Below are positions 34,132 through 43,986 of a stretch of 51,460 nt of DNA, one piece after another. Location of the stretch: positions 1-51,460 of the forward strand of contig NZ_JYNN01000021.1 in the NCBI RefSeq assembly GCF_000934765.1, in the 5' to 3' direction. A model generated the notes under the pieces. The model was given only the letters and a program-made list of their open reading frames with translations, searched no databases and was not told where the DNA came from. The position numbers and the translations under genes were made by a program. Each line of letters begins with the position of its first letter. Position 1 is the first letter of the stretch. This DNA is from Thiomicrospira microaerophila. GTDB taxonomy: Bacteria > Pseudomonadota > Gammaproteobacteria > Thiomicrospirales > Thiomicrospiraceae.

Positions 34132-35277
34132 ATGAATTATACAGCTTTATTGGCGCTTGAAGACGGGACGTTGTTTTGGGGTGCTTCGATAGGCGCTCAG
34201 GGTGAGTGTGTTGGTGAGGTGGTGTTTAATACTTCATTAACCGGTTACCAGGAAATCATAACGGATCCTTCGTATTTCAAGCAAATAGTGACTTTAACCT
34301 ATCCACATATTGGTAACGTGGGGGTAAATCCTGATGATGAAGAATCATCTAGAATTATGGCTCAGGGTTTGGTGGTGAAGGATTGTCCTGCTGTAATGAG
34401 TAATTTCCGTGCTACGCAAAGCTTGCCAGATTATTTAAAATCCCAAAATGTGGTAGCGATTGCGGATATTGATACGCGCAAGCTGACGCGTATTTTGCGT
34501 GAAAAGGGTGCGCAGAATGGGGTGATTGTGGCGGGCGAAAATATCGATGCAGACCAAGCTGTTGCTAAAGCCCGTAGCTTTTCAGGACTGAAGGGTATGG
34601 ATTTAGCAAAGGAAGTCACAACGCAAGATACTTATCATTGGACGCAGGGAACGTGGCAATTGGGCAAGGGGCATGCAGAACCTTCAGGAGAGCAGCCTTA
34701 TCATGTTGTGGCCTATGATTATGGTGTTAAACTTAATATTTTGCGCATGTTGGCTGATCGTGGCTGTCGTTTAACTGTGGTACCTGCTCAAACCCGTGCA
34801 GCGGATGTGTTAGCCTTGAAACCCGACGGTGTGTTTTTATCTAATGGTCCAGGTGATCCTGCACCTTGCGACTATGCGATTACAGCTATTGCTGAAATTT
34901 TAGAGGCGGATATTCCTGTGTTTGGAATTTGTTTAGGCCATCAATTGCTCGCTTTAGCAAGTGGTGCACAAACACTGAAGATGAAGTTTGGTCATCATGG
35001 CGGTAATCATCCTGTGCAAGATTTGGAAACAGGACGAGTTTTAATTACAGCGCAAAATCATGGTTTTGCGGTAGATGAAGCGACAATGCCTGTTTGTCTT
35101 AAGGCAACGCACAAGTCTCTTTTTGATCATTCATTGCAGGGCATTTCTCGCACAGATAAATCGGCATTCAGTTTTCAGGGGCACCCTGAGGCAAGTCCGG
35201 GGCCGCATGATGTTGCGTCGCTTTTCGACCAGTTTGTAGAAAATATTAAACAGTTTAAATCCGCTAACGCCAAGTAG
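34132..35277 (+). CDS. carA: Carbamoyl-phosphate synthase small subunit (glutaminase)
   Basis: CarA hydrolyses glutamine and passes ammonia to CarB for carbamoyl phosphate, used for arginine (ArgF in this window) and pyrimidines. The 381-residue protein has the CarA N-terminal domain ([35 protein letters not shown]) and a class-I glutaminase with the nucleophile Cys in [16 protein letters not shown] and the His/Glu pair in [15 protein letters not shown] leader peptide/terminator arrangement lies upstream. carB follows 25 bp later. Confidence 0.97.
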   Translation: MNYTALLALEDGTLFWGASIGAQGECVGEVVFNTSLTGYQEIITDPSYFKQIVTLTYPHIGNVGVNPDDEESSRIMAQGLVVKDCPAVMSNFRATQSLPDYLKSQNVVAIADIDTRKLTRILREKGAQNGVIVAGENIDADQAVAKARSFSGLKGMDLAKEVTTQDTYHWTQGTWQLGKGHAEPSGEQPYHVVAYDYGVKLNILRMLADRGCRLTVVPAQTRAADVLALKPDGVFLSNGPGDPAPCDYAITAIAEILEADIPVFGICLGHQLLALASGAQTLKMKFGHHGGNHPVQDLETGRVLITAQNHGFAVDEATMPVCLKATHKSLFDHSLQGISRTDKSAFSFQGHPEASPGPHDVASLFDQFVENIKQFKSANAK

Positions 35278-35302
35278 TTGGGTACAGGTATAAGGGAATA
35301 AC

Positions 35303-38300
35303 ATGCCAAAAAGAACAGACATAAAAAGTATTCTGATTATCGGCGCCGGCCCCATTATTATCGGTCAGGCTTGTGAATTTGACTATTCTGGCGCACAAGC
35401 GTGTAAGGCGTTAAAGGAAGAGGGGTATCGGGTAGTGTTGGTTAACTCCAATCCGGCAACGATTATGACCGATCCAGACTTAGCGGATGCGACCTATATT
35501 GAGCCGATTACTTGGCAGGTGGTTGAGCGTATCATTGAAAAAGAGCGTCCCGATGCGATTTTGCCGACTATGGGCGGTCAAACAGCCCTTAACTGTGCAT
35601 TGGATTTAGCACATAATGGTGTGTTGGCTAAGTATAACTGCAGCCTGATTGGCGCGAGTGAAGATGCGATTGATAAGGCTGAAAATCGTGATCGTTTTCG
35701 TCATGCGATGACTAAAATTGGTTTAGATATGCCGCGTTCTGAAGTTGCGCACAATATGGACGAGGCCTGGGCTATTCAAGCAGACCTCGGTTTTCCGACG
35801 GTTATTCGTCCATCCTTTACATTAGGTGGTTCTGGCGGCGGCATCGCTTATAATAAAGAAGAATTTGAGCAGATCTGTAAGTTTGGCTTGGACTTGTCAC
35901 CAACTAAGGAGCTATTGATCGAAGAGTCTATCTTGGGCTGGAAAGAGTTTGAGATGGAGGTGATTCGTGATCGCAAGGATAATTGCATTATCGTGTGTTC
36001 GATTGAAAACTTTGATCCGATGGGTGTGCACACCGGTGATTCGATTACTGTTGCGCCTGCGCAAACCCTGACAGATAAAGAATATCAGATTATGCGTAAT
36101 GCATCGATTGCTGTGCTGCGTGAAATTGGTGTTGAAACCGGTGGTTCAAACGTGCAGTTTGCGCTTAACCCTGAAAATGGCCGGATGATTGTTATTGAAA
36201 TGAATCCGCGTGTTTCACGTTCATCGGCTTTGGCATCGAAAGCAACAGGTTTTCCTATCGCTAAAATTGCGGCTAAGTTAGCGGTAGGTTATACGCTTGA
36301 TGAATTAAAAAATGATATCACTAATGGGGCGACCCCCGCCTCGTTTGAGCCTTCAATTGATTATGTTGTCACCAAGGTGCCACGCTTTACATTTGAAAAG
36401 TTTCCACAAGCCCAAGCACGTCTTTCGACTCAAATGAAGTCGGTTGGTGAGGTCATGGCGATGGGGCGTAACTTTCAAGAGTCGATTCAAAAGGCATTGC
36501 GTGGTCTTGAAACCGGGATGAACGGTTTTGATGAAATGATTGATATGGCGACGACGGATGAAAAGGACGTGCGCGATATTTTGCGTCGTGAACTCCGTGA
36601 CCCAGGCCCTGATCGTATTTGGTATGTGGCCGATGCGTTTCGCGCAGGCTGGACGATTGAGCAGATTTTTGAGGTCAGTAAAATTGATCCGTGGTTTTTA
36701 GCGCAGATACAAGAAGTTGTAGCGCTTGAATCTCAGGTTATCGCCAAAGGACTCGATGCGCTTGAAGAAGATTTTTTACGTCAGTTAAAGCGTAAAGGTT
36801 TCGCTGATAATCGTATTGCCAGTTTATTAAAAACGGATAGTGCTTTGGTGCGAAAGTATCGTCATACCTTGGGAATTCGTCCGGTGTATAAACGTGTCGA
36901 TACCTGTGCGGGTGAGTTTGCTACTTCCACGGCTTATATGTATTCGACCTACGAGGACGAGTGTGAAGCGCAACCAACTGATCGCAACAAGATTATGGTA
37001 TTGGGCGGTGGGCCCAACCGTATCGGTCAGGGTATTGAATTTGATTATTGCTGTGTACATGCGGCGATGGCGCTAAGCGAAGATGGTTATGAAACCATTA
37101 TGGTTAACTGTAACCCAGAAACTGTTTCTACTGATTATGACACTTCTGACCGATTGTATTTTGAACCCCTGACGCTTGAAGATGTGTTGGAAATCGTTGC
37201 AGTTGAAAAGCCAAAAGGTGTGATTGTCCAGTATGGCGGTCAAACACCGTTAAAATTGGCGCGTGACCTAGAGGCCGCCGGCGTCCCCATTATTGGCACT
37301 TCACCTGATTCGATTGATTTGGCTGAAGATCGCGAACGTTTTCAGCAGTTGCTTAATAAACTGGCATTACGTCAGCCGCCAAACAGAACCGCGCGTCGTG
37401 AAGATGAAGCTATTACCTTAGCTAAAGAAATTGGTTATCCGTTAGTCGTGCGTCCATCCTATGTTTTGGGTGGACGTGCGATGGAAATCGTTTATGGTGA
37501 AGAAGATTTGATTCGCTATATGAAAACGGCGGTTAAGGTTTCAAATGATTCACCGGTGTTGTTAGATCGGTTTTTAGATGATGCGGTTGAACTTGATGTC
37601 GATGCAATTTGTGATGGAGAGCAGGTTGTCATCGGCGGTTTAATGGAGCATATTGAACAAGCCGGAATTCACTCTGGCGATTCTGCCTGCTCATTGCCGC
37701 CTTATAGTATTTCTGAAAAAATTCAGAATGAAATACGCGATCAAGTATACAAAATGGCGAAGGCGTTAAATGTTATTGGTTTAATGAATACCCAGTTCGC
37801 TGTTAAAGGTGAAGATATTTATGTTTTAGAGGTCAACCCACGTGCATCGCGAACCGTGCCGTTTGTGTCTAAAGCAATCGGTTTTCCATTGGCCAAAATT
37901 GCCGCACGTTGTATGGCGGGTCAAACTTTAAAACAACAAGGCTTTGAAAAAGAAGTTAAACCCAAGCACTACTCTGTTAAAGAGGCCGTGTTTCCGTTTA
38001 TTAAGTTTTTAGGTGTAGATCCTATTCTAGGCCCAGAAATGAAATCAACTGGTGAGGTAATGGGTATTGGGGTTAATTTTGCGCAAGCTTATGCGAATGC
38101 ACAGTTGGCGGCCAGTACGATTTTGCCAAGCCAGGGCAAAGCTTTTATTAGTGTGCGCAAAGCCGATCGTGTGAAGGTTATCGATTTAGCTAAGCGCTTA
38201 CAAGATAAAGGGTTTAGTTTAGTGGCTACACGGGGTACGGCGTCCTCTTTGATTGAGGCGGGTATTGAGTGCGAGTTGATTAATAAAGTTGCAGAAGGGC

Positions 38301-38518
38301 GTCCCAATATTGTCGATGCGATTAAAAATGAGGAAATTGATTTGATCGTTAATACATCGGATGGTTCTGTGAGTATCAAAGACTCCTCTGGTATACGTCG
38401 TGAGGCTTTAATGCATAAGATTTGTTATACCACCACCATGGCTGGGGCGTTTGCTACCGTCGCGGCGATGGACTATCTTGATGTGCAGCCAGTGCAGCGG
38501 TTACAAGATTTATATTAA
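35303..38518 (+). CDS. carB: Carbamoyl-phosphate synthase large subunit
   Basis: A 1071-residue ATP-grasp enzyme. The two homologous halves are visible: [20 protein letters not shown] and [20 protein letters not shown] start them, with [17 protein letters not shown] and [17 protein letters not shown] as the ATP-binding loops, and [19 protein letters not shown] and [20 protein letters not shown] as the metal-binding ends. The C-terminal domain from about residue 935 is the allosteric MGS-like fold ([20 protein letters not shown]), which binds UMP or ornithine. AAGGGAA precedes the ATG. A near-palindrome CGAGGCCTGG at 35761 reads D-E-A-W. Confidence 0.98.
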   Translation: MPKRTDIKSILIIGAGPIIIGQACEFDYSGAQACKALKEEGYRVVLVNSNPATIMTDPDLADATYIEPITWQVVERIIEKERPDAILPTMGGQTALNCALDLAHNGVLAKYNCSLIGASEDAIDKAENRDRFRHAMTKIGLDMPRSEVAHNMDEAWAIQADLGFPTVIRPSFTLGGSGGGIAYNKEEFEQICKFGLDLSPTKELLIEESILGWKEFEMEVIRDRKDNCIIVCSIENFDPMGVHTGDSITVAPAQTLTDKEYQIMRNASIAVLREIGVETGGSNVQFALNPENGRMIVIEMNPRVSRSSALASKATGFPIAKIAAKLAVGYTLDELKNDITNGATPASFEPSIDYVVTKVPRFTFEKFPQAQARLSTQMKSVGEVMAMGRNFQESIQKALRGLETGMNGFDEMIDMATTDEKDVRDILRRELRDPGPDRIWYVADAFRAGWTIEQIFEVSKIDPWFLAQIQEVVALESQVIAKGLDALEEDFLRQLKRKGFADNRIASLLKTDSALVRKYRHTLGIRPVYKRVDTCAGEFATSTAYMYSTYEDECEAQPTDRNKIMVLGGGPNRIGQGIEFDYCCVHAAMALSEDGYETIMVNCNPETVSTDYDTSDRLYFEPLTLEDVLEIVAVEKPKGVIVQYGGQTPLKLARDLEAAGVPIIGTSPDSIDLAEDRERFQQLLNKLALRQPPNRTARREDEAITLAKEIGYPLVVRPSYVLGGRAMEIVYGEEDLIRYMKTAVKVSNDSPVLLDRFLDDAVELDVDAICDGEQVVIGGLMEHIEQAGIHSGDSACSLPPYSISEKIQNEIRDQVYKMAKALNVIGLMNTQFAVKGEDIYVLEVNPRASRTVPFVSKAIGFPLAKIAARCMAGQTLKQQGFEKEVKPKHYSVKEAVFPFIKFLGVDPILGPEMKSTGEVMGIGVNFAQAYANAQLAASTILPSQGKAFISVRKADRVKVIDLAKRLQDKGFSLVATRGTASSLIEAGIECELINKVAEGRPNIVDAIKNEEIDLIVNTSDGSVSIKDSSGIRREALMHKICYTTTMAGAFATVAAMDYLDVQPVQRLQDLY

Positions 38519-38540
38519 AAATTAATTAGAATAGACAATA

Positions 38541-38575
38541 GAAGCCGGTGCTTATGTGCCGGCTTCTTTTTGTTT
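38541..38575 (+). terminator. Intrinsic terminator abutting the greA ribosome binding site
   Basis: GAAGCCGG and CCGGCTTC form a perfect stem around TGCTTATGTG, followed by TTTTTGTTTTT. The T-tract ends directly at the AGGAG of greA (38578-38582), so it works as carB terminator and possible greA attenuator. Confidence 0.9.
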
Positions 38576-38589
38576 TTAGGAGAATGAAA

Positions 38590-39066
38590 ATGCAAAAACA
38601 TCCTATGACTAAAGAAGGTGCCGATAAATTACAGCTTGAGCTTAATCGTTTAAAAAAAGAGGATCGCCCACGCATAACTCAAGCGATTGCCGATGCACGT
38701 GAGCACGGCGATTTAAAAGAAAATGCGGAGTATCATGCAGCGCGTGAGCAGCAGGGCATGAATGAAGCACGAATTAAGTACATTGAAGGCGTGTTGAGCA
38801 ATGTGCAGATTATTGATGTTACACAAATTGAAGCGCATGGCAAAATTGTATTTGGTGCTACGGTTAAATTGTTAAATGTGGATACCGATGAGCAAGTAAC
38901 TTATCGCATCGTCGGTAATGATGAATCGGATGTAAAAGCGAATAAAATATCGATTAATTCACCTATTGCGCGTGCATTGATTGGCAAAGAGGAGGGTGAG
39001 GAAATTATTGTTAAAGCGCCCAGTGGTGATATTGATTATGAAATCCTAGAGGTGAATTATATTTAG
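38590..39066 (+). CDS. greA: Transcription elongation factor GreA
   Basis: GreA rescues backtracked RNA polymerase by stimulating transcript cleavage. The 158-residue protein matches GreA length exactly when started at 38590 ([14 protein letters not shown]), with AGGAG 7 nt upstream. The N-terminal coiled coil ends in the acidic tip [20 protein letters not shown], which enters the secondary channel. The C-terminal FKBP-like domain is intact ([20 protein letters not shown]). carB-greA is the pseudomonad order. The stop codon overlaps the GTG of the helicase gene by one base (TAGTG). Confidence 0.97.
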   Translation: MQKHPMTKEGADKLQLELNRLKKEDRPRITQAIADAREHGDLKENAEYHAAREQQGMNEARIKYIEGVLSNVQIIDVTQIEAHGKIVFGATVKLLNVDTDEQVTYRIVGNDESDVKANKISINSPIARALIGKEEGEEIIVKAPSGDIDYEILEVNYI

Positions 39067-40577
39067 TGCCGCTTGCACCTGCTCATTTTATGTTTGGTTG
39101 CGCCTCTGATTCATTATTCATCAATGATTTAGCGGCGACGCCGGAACAAGTCGCGATTATTCAAGCGGCGCAGGCCGGCGAAAGTTTCAAAGTGTCGGCC
39201 TTTGCTGGTGCGACTAAGACCACGACGCTTAGAGGCGTGGCTCAACACCTTCCCTTTAAGCGTATTCTTTACTTAGCGTTTAACAAGGCGATCGCGGAGG
39301 AAGCACGTCAACTTTTCCCTAACTGGGTTGAATGCCGAACGGCACACAGTTTAGCTTATCGTTTTATGATGCATTCCGAGCCACGGTATCAGCAAAAGCT
39401 CAAACGCGCTGGTGCATTTTTGCCCTATCAAGACTTGGAACATTATTCTAATAAACCCGAGCATTGGCAGCCATTTCGTCGTTCTCGTTTTCAGGTTAAT
39501 ATTGCGATCAGTGAGACATTAAATAATTACCTGAACTCGGCAGAGTGGGTGGTGGATAAAAACCATATTTCAGAAATGATCATGCAGTGGGCGACTAACG
39601 CGAGCCCAAGAGAAGAAGCTGATTTTGTTACTCAACTCCTCTCTATTACACAGTGTTTAGCCGAAAATATGCTAGACCCAGGGTGTGATTGTGGGATGAC
39701 GCATGATGCTTATTTAAAAGCTTTTCAGTTGAGAAAGCCCCAGCTCGGTTATGATGTTGTGTTATTGGATGAGGCGCAAGATACTAACCCGGTGTTGCAG
39801 GCCATTCTGGCTCAACAGTCGTGTCAAAAAGTGCTGGTCGGTGATCGTCATCAAGAAATTTATGCTTGGCGTAATGCCATTAACACACTCGATAAGGTGG
39901 CATTAAAAGACTATCCGTTAACCCATTCCTTTCGATTTGGTTCTCATATTTCAGCGTTGGCTAATCAACTATTGGACAAGTTAAATGAGACAAGACGTAT
40001 TGTAGGGCGTGGGCTGGATCAGCCTATTAATAGTGGATTTGATCCTTATCAACCTTATGCAGTGATGTGCCGGACGAATGCAAAGGTGTTTGAGGTGGCA
40101 GACTTTTGTTTGCAGCGTAATATCAGTTATAGTATTAATGGCGGGTTGGATCAAATTACGCGCTTGATTGAGTCAGCGTATGGTTTGTACCAGGGGGATC
40201 GAAAGGTACCTAGGTCGGCAGAGTTAAGCTTGTTTAATTCTTGGCAGGAGTTTAGTGAAGTGGCCGAAGAACTTAATAAGGCAGAATGGAAAACGATTGT
40301 AAAGTTTGTCGAAACGCATAAAACTCAAACCTTAGATAAAATAAAAAAATTGGGCAATCATGCACGTCCTTCAGCACAAACGCAAGTGTTTATTAGTACT
40401 GTGCACAAGGCAAAGGGATTGGGTTTCGACCAGGTGGTATTAGCATCGGATTTTGAGTGGCCAGATGATGGGCATCCGGGGTATCGTGAAAGTTTGAATG
40501 TTATTTATGTGGCTATTACACGGGCAAAGCGTGTTTTAATGTTGCCGAAGGGGCTAAAAAAAGTGCTTGGGGTTTAA
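39066..40577 (+). CDS. UvrD/Rep-type (FBH1-like) DNA helicase with unusual Walker A
   Basis: A 503-residue superfamily-1 helicase, shorter than UvrD (about 720) and closest in motif spacing to the FBH1-like branch. Motif I reads SAFAGATKTTTLR: Thr replaces the last Gly of GTGKTTT. Motif II is LLDEAQDTNPVL, motif III LVGDRHQEIYAWRNAI, motif IV LTHSFRFG, motif V STVHKAKGLGFDQVVLASDF, and motif VI YVAITRAKRVL. All but motif I look functional. It starts at GTG 39066 (one-base overlap with greA) or an internal ATG at 39090. The stop precedes the next gene by 1 bp, so translation is probably coupled. Confidence 0.85.
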   Translation: MPLAPAHFMFGCASDSLFINDLAATPEQVAIIQAAQAGESFKVSAFAGATKTTTLRGVAQHLPFKRILYLAFNKAIAEEARQLFPNWVECRTAHSLAYRFMMHSEPRYQQKLKRAGAFLPYQDLEHYSNKPEHWQPFRRSRFQVNIAISETLNNYLNSAEWVVDKNHISEMIMQWATNASPREEADFVTQLLSITQCLAENMLDPGCDCGMTHDAYLKAFQLRKPQLGYDVVLLDEAQDTNPVLQAILAQQSCQKVLVGDRHQEIYAWRNAINTLDKVALKDYPLTHSFRFGSHISALANQLLDKLNETRRIVGRGLDQPINSGFDPYQPYAVMCRTNAKVFEVADFCLQRNISYSINGGLDQITRLIESAYGLYQGDRKVPRSAELSLFNSWQEFSEVAEELNKAEWKTIVKFVETHKTQTLDKIKKLGNHARPSAQTQVFISTVHKAKGLGFDQVVLASDFEWPDDGHPGYRESLNVIYVAITRAKRVLMLPKGLKKVLGV

Positions 40578-40578
40578 T

Positions 40579-43386
40579 TTGAAAAAAGAACTTTTATATT
40601 CCACAGACGCCTCTGTATTTGAGATTTATCCTCAGGATGTGAGTGTGCCTAAGACGCACGATGCGCTCTTGGAGCAGTTGCAGGAGGCGCTGCGTGTGGG
40701 TGAAGCGATTACGTTACGTGGTGGAGGTACCTCGTTGGCGGGGCAAGCCATTGGACAGGGGCGGTTGGTGGATGTGTCTAAGCACCTCAATGAATTAATT
40801 GAGTATAGGCCTAGTCAGCAACGGGTAAAAGTACAACCTGGTCTGGTTGTAGATGAGCTTAACCAGCGGCTTGCTTTTGATAACTTATTTTTTCCAGTTG
40901 ATATTTCAACGGCTAGTCGTGCAACATTGGGTGGCATGATTGCTAACAATGCCGCGGGCGCTCATTCTGTGTATTATGGGACAACGCGTGATTGGGTGGC
41001 GTCATTAGAGGTGGTGTTGGCTGATGGCTCGCAAGCTTGTTTTGAATCCTTGGACGCAACAGCCTTGAATCAAAAAATGACACTGCAAACCTTGGAGGGT
41101 GAAATTTATCGTCAGGTCATTTCATTGGTTAAGATGCATCGAAAGGCAATTTTGCAGGCATCGCCTGATACTAGTTTAATACGTCGTAATACTGGTTATG
41201 CACTAGATGTGCTGGCACGCGATTATCAGCCATTTAATCCTGAAGGTAAGCCCTTTAATTTAACGCCTATCATTTGTGGTTCTGAAGGAACCCTGTGTGT
41301 TATTACCTCTGCTACACTAAAGCTCAGCGCGAAACCAACGCATAGTCAATTAATTTGTGCTCATTTTGAATCGATTGAGCAAGCACTCAGTCTTATTGAG
41401 CCGCTGCTTGCCATGAAACCAGCTGCCGTTGAGTTAATTGATCAGGTAACTTTAGCTTGTACGGCACGCAATGCTGAGCAAGCGGCAAATCGTTTTTGGT
41501 TGGAGGGTAAGCCAGCAGCTGTTTTGGTTATTGAATTGTATGCATCTTCTGCGGAGGGTTTAAAAAAACAGGCTAAACACATCCAGGCCTGGTTGTTGAG
41601 GCAGGGCGCGTATGCCGCACCGATGATTGCAAGTCATCAAGCCAATAAGGTCTGGGCACTGAGGAAGGCAGGTTTAGGCTTGCTAATGGGCAAGCGTACA
41701 CGAAAGAAAGCGGTAGCGGTGATTGAGGATGCGGCGGTACCCGTTAGTAAATTGTGTGACTTTTATCGTGCTGTGCAGGTATTGTTAGCTGAACATCAGT
41801 TGCGTGCGGTGTTTTATGGCCATGCATCAGTAGGGCTTATTCATATTCGACCTGAGCTCGATTTAGCGGAGCCGCATGATCGTCAGGTGTTCGGGGAGTT
41901 AGCGCAAGCCTTTTCTCGTCTGGTTAAACAGTTTAACGGTGCCTTGTCCGGCGAACATGGTGATGGGCGTTTACGTGCCCCTTTTTTAAGGCAGCAAGTT
42001 GGCGAGGAGGTATATCTAATTTGGCAGCAGCTGAAGGCGATATTTGATCCTACGCATCAATTGAATCCGGGTGTGATACTGTCAGACGCTTCGATATTAG
42101 AAGGGTTGCGGGCTGAGCGTCAACCGATTCAAAAACTAGCAACCGGGTTTGATTGGCGCAGTGATATCAGTTTGATGGATGCGGTAGAGAAGTGTAACGG
42201 TGCCGCCGCCTGCCGTAAGACTACGGGTAACATGTGTCCTTCCTATCAAGTAACTCGAGAAGAAGCCTATTCAACACGAGGACGCAGCAACTTATTACGT
42301 TGGGCGCTGACCGAACCGGATCCAGTCAATGCACTGGGCATGCCACAGTTGCAAGAAGCTTTATCACATTGTTTGGCTTGTAAGGCCTGTAAATCGGAGT
42401 GCCCTGCTAGTGTAGATATGGCACGTTTAAAGGCGGAGGTGGCCTATCAACTTAAGCCCAGTAAAACACGAAGGTTTTTATTGAATCAGCAAGAAAAGGT
42501 GATGTTTTGGGCACAACAAAACCCAAAAGCATTAAGCTGGGTACAAAAGATTGGCTTATCAAGAAAAGCATTGGGTTTGGATGAAAGGCGCCCGATACCG
42601 AAAATGGGTGCACTTAATTTGCAGGCCTGGTGGGTGTCTCAGGCTCAATCAATAGCAAACGTAGCTAATCAGCAAAAAGTTTGGGTGTTGGTGGACTTAT
42701 ATAGCCAATATCAAGAACCGCAAGTTGGCAGAGCGACGCTGCAAAGCCTAATGAAACTAGGGTTTGATGTGCGACCTGTCTTTATGAAAGCCTCGCCGAG
42801 ATTGTTGATTAGTCAAGGTTTATTGCTTGAGGCTTCTGCTGAATTGGTGCGCATAATTCACGCGCTGTCTAATGTGGCACTGGATGATTATATCATTGGT
42901 ATCGAACCTTCTGAAACCTTGACCTGGCGTGATGAAGCAAAAGATTTATTGCCTAAAAAAGCCAATGCATTTGATTATGCGCACGTTATGCTCTATGAAG
43001 AGTTGCTGATTGATTTGATTAAACAGCAGCGTTTTCCAACGATCAATACCGTAGAAAAAACACTTTGGCTGCATGTACATTGCCATCAAAAATCGCTCGC
43101 TAAACCCGAAGATGTCAATAAGATCCTTGCGCAAGTACCTGGTTTAGTCGTCAACACGATTAAAAGTGGCTGCTGCGGTATGGCAGGCGACTTTGGCTAC
43201 AAGCATTATGATATGTCAGTTAACATTGCTCAGCAAGCCTTGTTGCCGGCTATTGAACAGGCTTCAGAGGATGACTGGGTGGTGGCAACGGGGGTGAGTT
43301 GTCGTCAGCAAATTGCAGATCTTGCTGATCGTTCCGCCATGCACTTGGCTGAGTTGATTGATCTGCTTCTCTCTTCTAATAAATAA
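40579..43386 (+). CDS. FAD/Fe-S D-2-hydroxyacid dehydrogenase (YdiJ/GlcD-GlpC-like fusion)
   Basis: A 935-residue fused flavo-iron-sulfur oxidoreductase. The N-terminal half is a PCMH-type FAD domain (LRGGGTSLAGQAIGQGRLVD, GGMIANNAAGAHSVYYG, HGDGRLRAPFLRQQ). Then come two 4Fe-4S clusters (CNGAAACRK..NMCPSY and CLACKACKSECPASVDMARL) and a C-terminal CCG-type domain with HVHCHQKSLA and SGCCGMAGDFGY. Close relatives, such as E. coli YdiJ, oxidise D-2-hydroxyglutarate or D-lactate and pass electrons to the membrane. It starts at TTG (40579) with no ATG nearby. The exact palindrome at 41583 reads I-Q-A-W-L. Confidence 0.9.
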   Translation: MKKELLYSTDASVFEIYPQDVSVPKTHDALLEQLQEALRVGEAITLRGGGTSLAGQAIGQGRLVDVSKHLNELIEYRPSQQRVKVQPGLVVDELNQRLAFDNLFFPVDISTASRATLGGMIANNAAGAHSVYYGTTRDWVASLEVVLADGSQACFESLDATALNQKMTLQTLEGEIYRQVISLVKMHRKAILQASPDTSLIRRNTGYALDVLARDYQPFNPEGKPFNLTPIICGSEGTLCVITSATLKLSAKPTHSQLICAHFESIEQALSLIEPLLAMKPAAVELIDQVTLACTARNAEQAANRFWLEGKPAAVLVIELYASSAEGLKKQAKHIQAWLLRQGAYAAPMIASHQANKVWALRKAGLGLLMGKRTRKKAVAVIEDAAVPVSKLCDFYRAVQVLLAEHQLRAVFYGHASVGLIHIRPELDLAEPHDRQVFGELAQAFSRLVKQFNGALSGEHGDGRLRAPFLRQQVGEEVYLIWQQLKAIFDPTHQLNPGVILSDASILEGLRAERQPIQKLATGFDWRSDISLMDAVEKCNGAAACRKTTGNMCPSYQVTREEAYSTRGRSNLLRWALTEPDPVNALGMPQLQEALSHCLACKACKSECPASVDMARLKAEVAYQLKPSKTRRFLLNQQEKVMFWAQQNPKALSWVQKIGLSRKALGLDERRPIPKMGALNLQAWWVSQAQSIANVANQQKVWVLVDLYSQYQEPQVGRATLQSLMKLGFDVRPVFMKASPRLLISQGLLLEASAELVRIIHALSNVALDDYIIGIEPSETLTWRDEAKDLLPKKANAFDYAHVMLYEELLIDLIKQQRFPTINTVEKTLWLHVHCHQKSLAKPEDVNKILAQVPGLVVNTIKSGCCGMAGDFGYKHYDMSVNIAQQALLPAIEQASEDDWVVATGVSCRQQIADLADRSAMHLAELIDLLLSSNK
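41583..41592. repeat. Iterated palindrome CCAGGCCTGG, copy 12
   Basis: Exact core flanked AT/TT. It reads I-Q-A-W-L in the FAD/Fe-S dehydrogenase. A near copy GCAGGCCTGG lies at 42621 in the same gene. Confidence 0.9.
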
Positions 43387-43410
43387 AGGCCAGATGAAAA
43401 AGGATTTCAG

Positions 43411-43986
43411 GTGAATAAACATATATATCTTGCTTCAAGTTCACCGCGTCGCGCTCAGTTGTTAAGCCAAATGGGACTTGATTTTAATGTAGTTGCCGCT
43501 GATATTGATGAGGTTCCACAGCCTAATGAACGTGTAGATGATTTTGTTGTGCGCATGGCATTGGAAAAAGCCAGAGCAGGAAGGCAAAATACGCTCGACC
43601 CCAAGGCTTGGGTGATCGCGGGCGATACGCTGTTGGCTATTAAGGGGGAAGTGATCGGTAAACCTAAATCTAAAGCCGATTTTTGTCTGACTATGCAAAT
43701 GTTATCCGGCTCATGGCATGAGGTACTGTCAGCCGTCGCACTCGACAATGGCATTCAGGAGGTATGGGCATTAAATTGTACACGTGTAAAATTTAATGCT
43801 TTATCTGCTCAGGATATAGATGACTATTGGAATACCGGAGAGCCTAAAGACAAGGCCGGCGGTTATGCAATTCAAGGAATAGGTGCCAAATATATTGCGC
43901 GCTTGGAGGGTAGTTACTCCGCTGTGATGGGCTTACCTATTTTCGAATTAAATCAATTATTAACCGAAAGTCGGTTTTATGAGTAG
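43411..43986 (+). CDS. maf: Maf-family nucleoside triphosphate pyrophosphatase
   Basis: A 191-residue Maf protein that hydrolyses canonical or modified dTTP/UTP/CTP-type nucleotides to monophosphates and is linked to septum control when overproduced. Motifs: YLASSSPRRAQLLSQMG at the N-terminus, WVIAGDTLLAIKGEVIGKPK in the middle, and YAIQGIGAKYIARLEGSYSA near the end, the YhdE-type arrangement. It starts at GTG with AAGGA upstream. Its stop overlaps the start of rng by 8 bp, as in the maf-rng pair of E. coli. Confidence 0.94.
   Translation: MNKHIYLASSSPRRAQLLSQMGLDFNVVAADIDEVPQPNERVDDFVVRMALEKARAGRQNTLDPKAWVIAGDTLLAIKGEVIGKPKSKADFCLTMQMLSGSWHEVLSAVALDNGIQEVWALNCTRVKFNALSAQDIDDYWNTGEPKDKAGGYAIQGIGAKYIARLEGSYSAVMGLPIFELNQLLTESRFYE

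Noticed and set aside
39066-39090. Frameshift or fusion between greA and the helicase
   Set aside because: The TAGTG overlap is a usual coupling arrangement; both proteins are complete.
40567-40578. Longer start (TTG at 40567) for the FAD/Fe-S dehydrogenase
   Set aside because: It would overlap the helicase end, and family members start near the TTG at 40579; the difference is only four residues.
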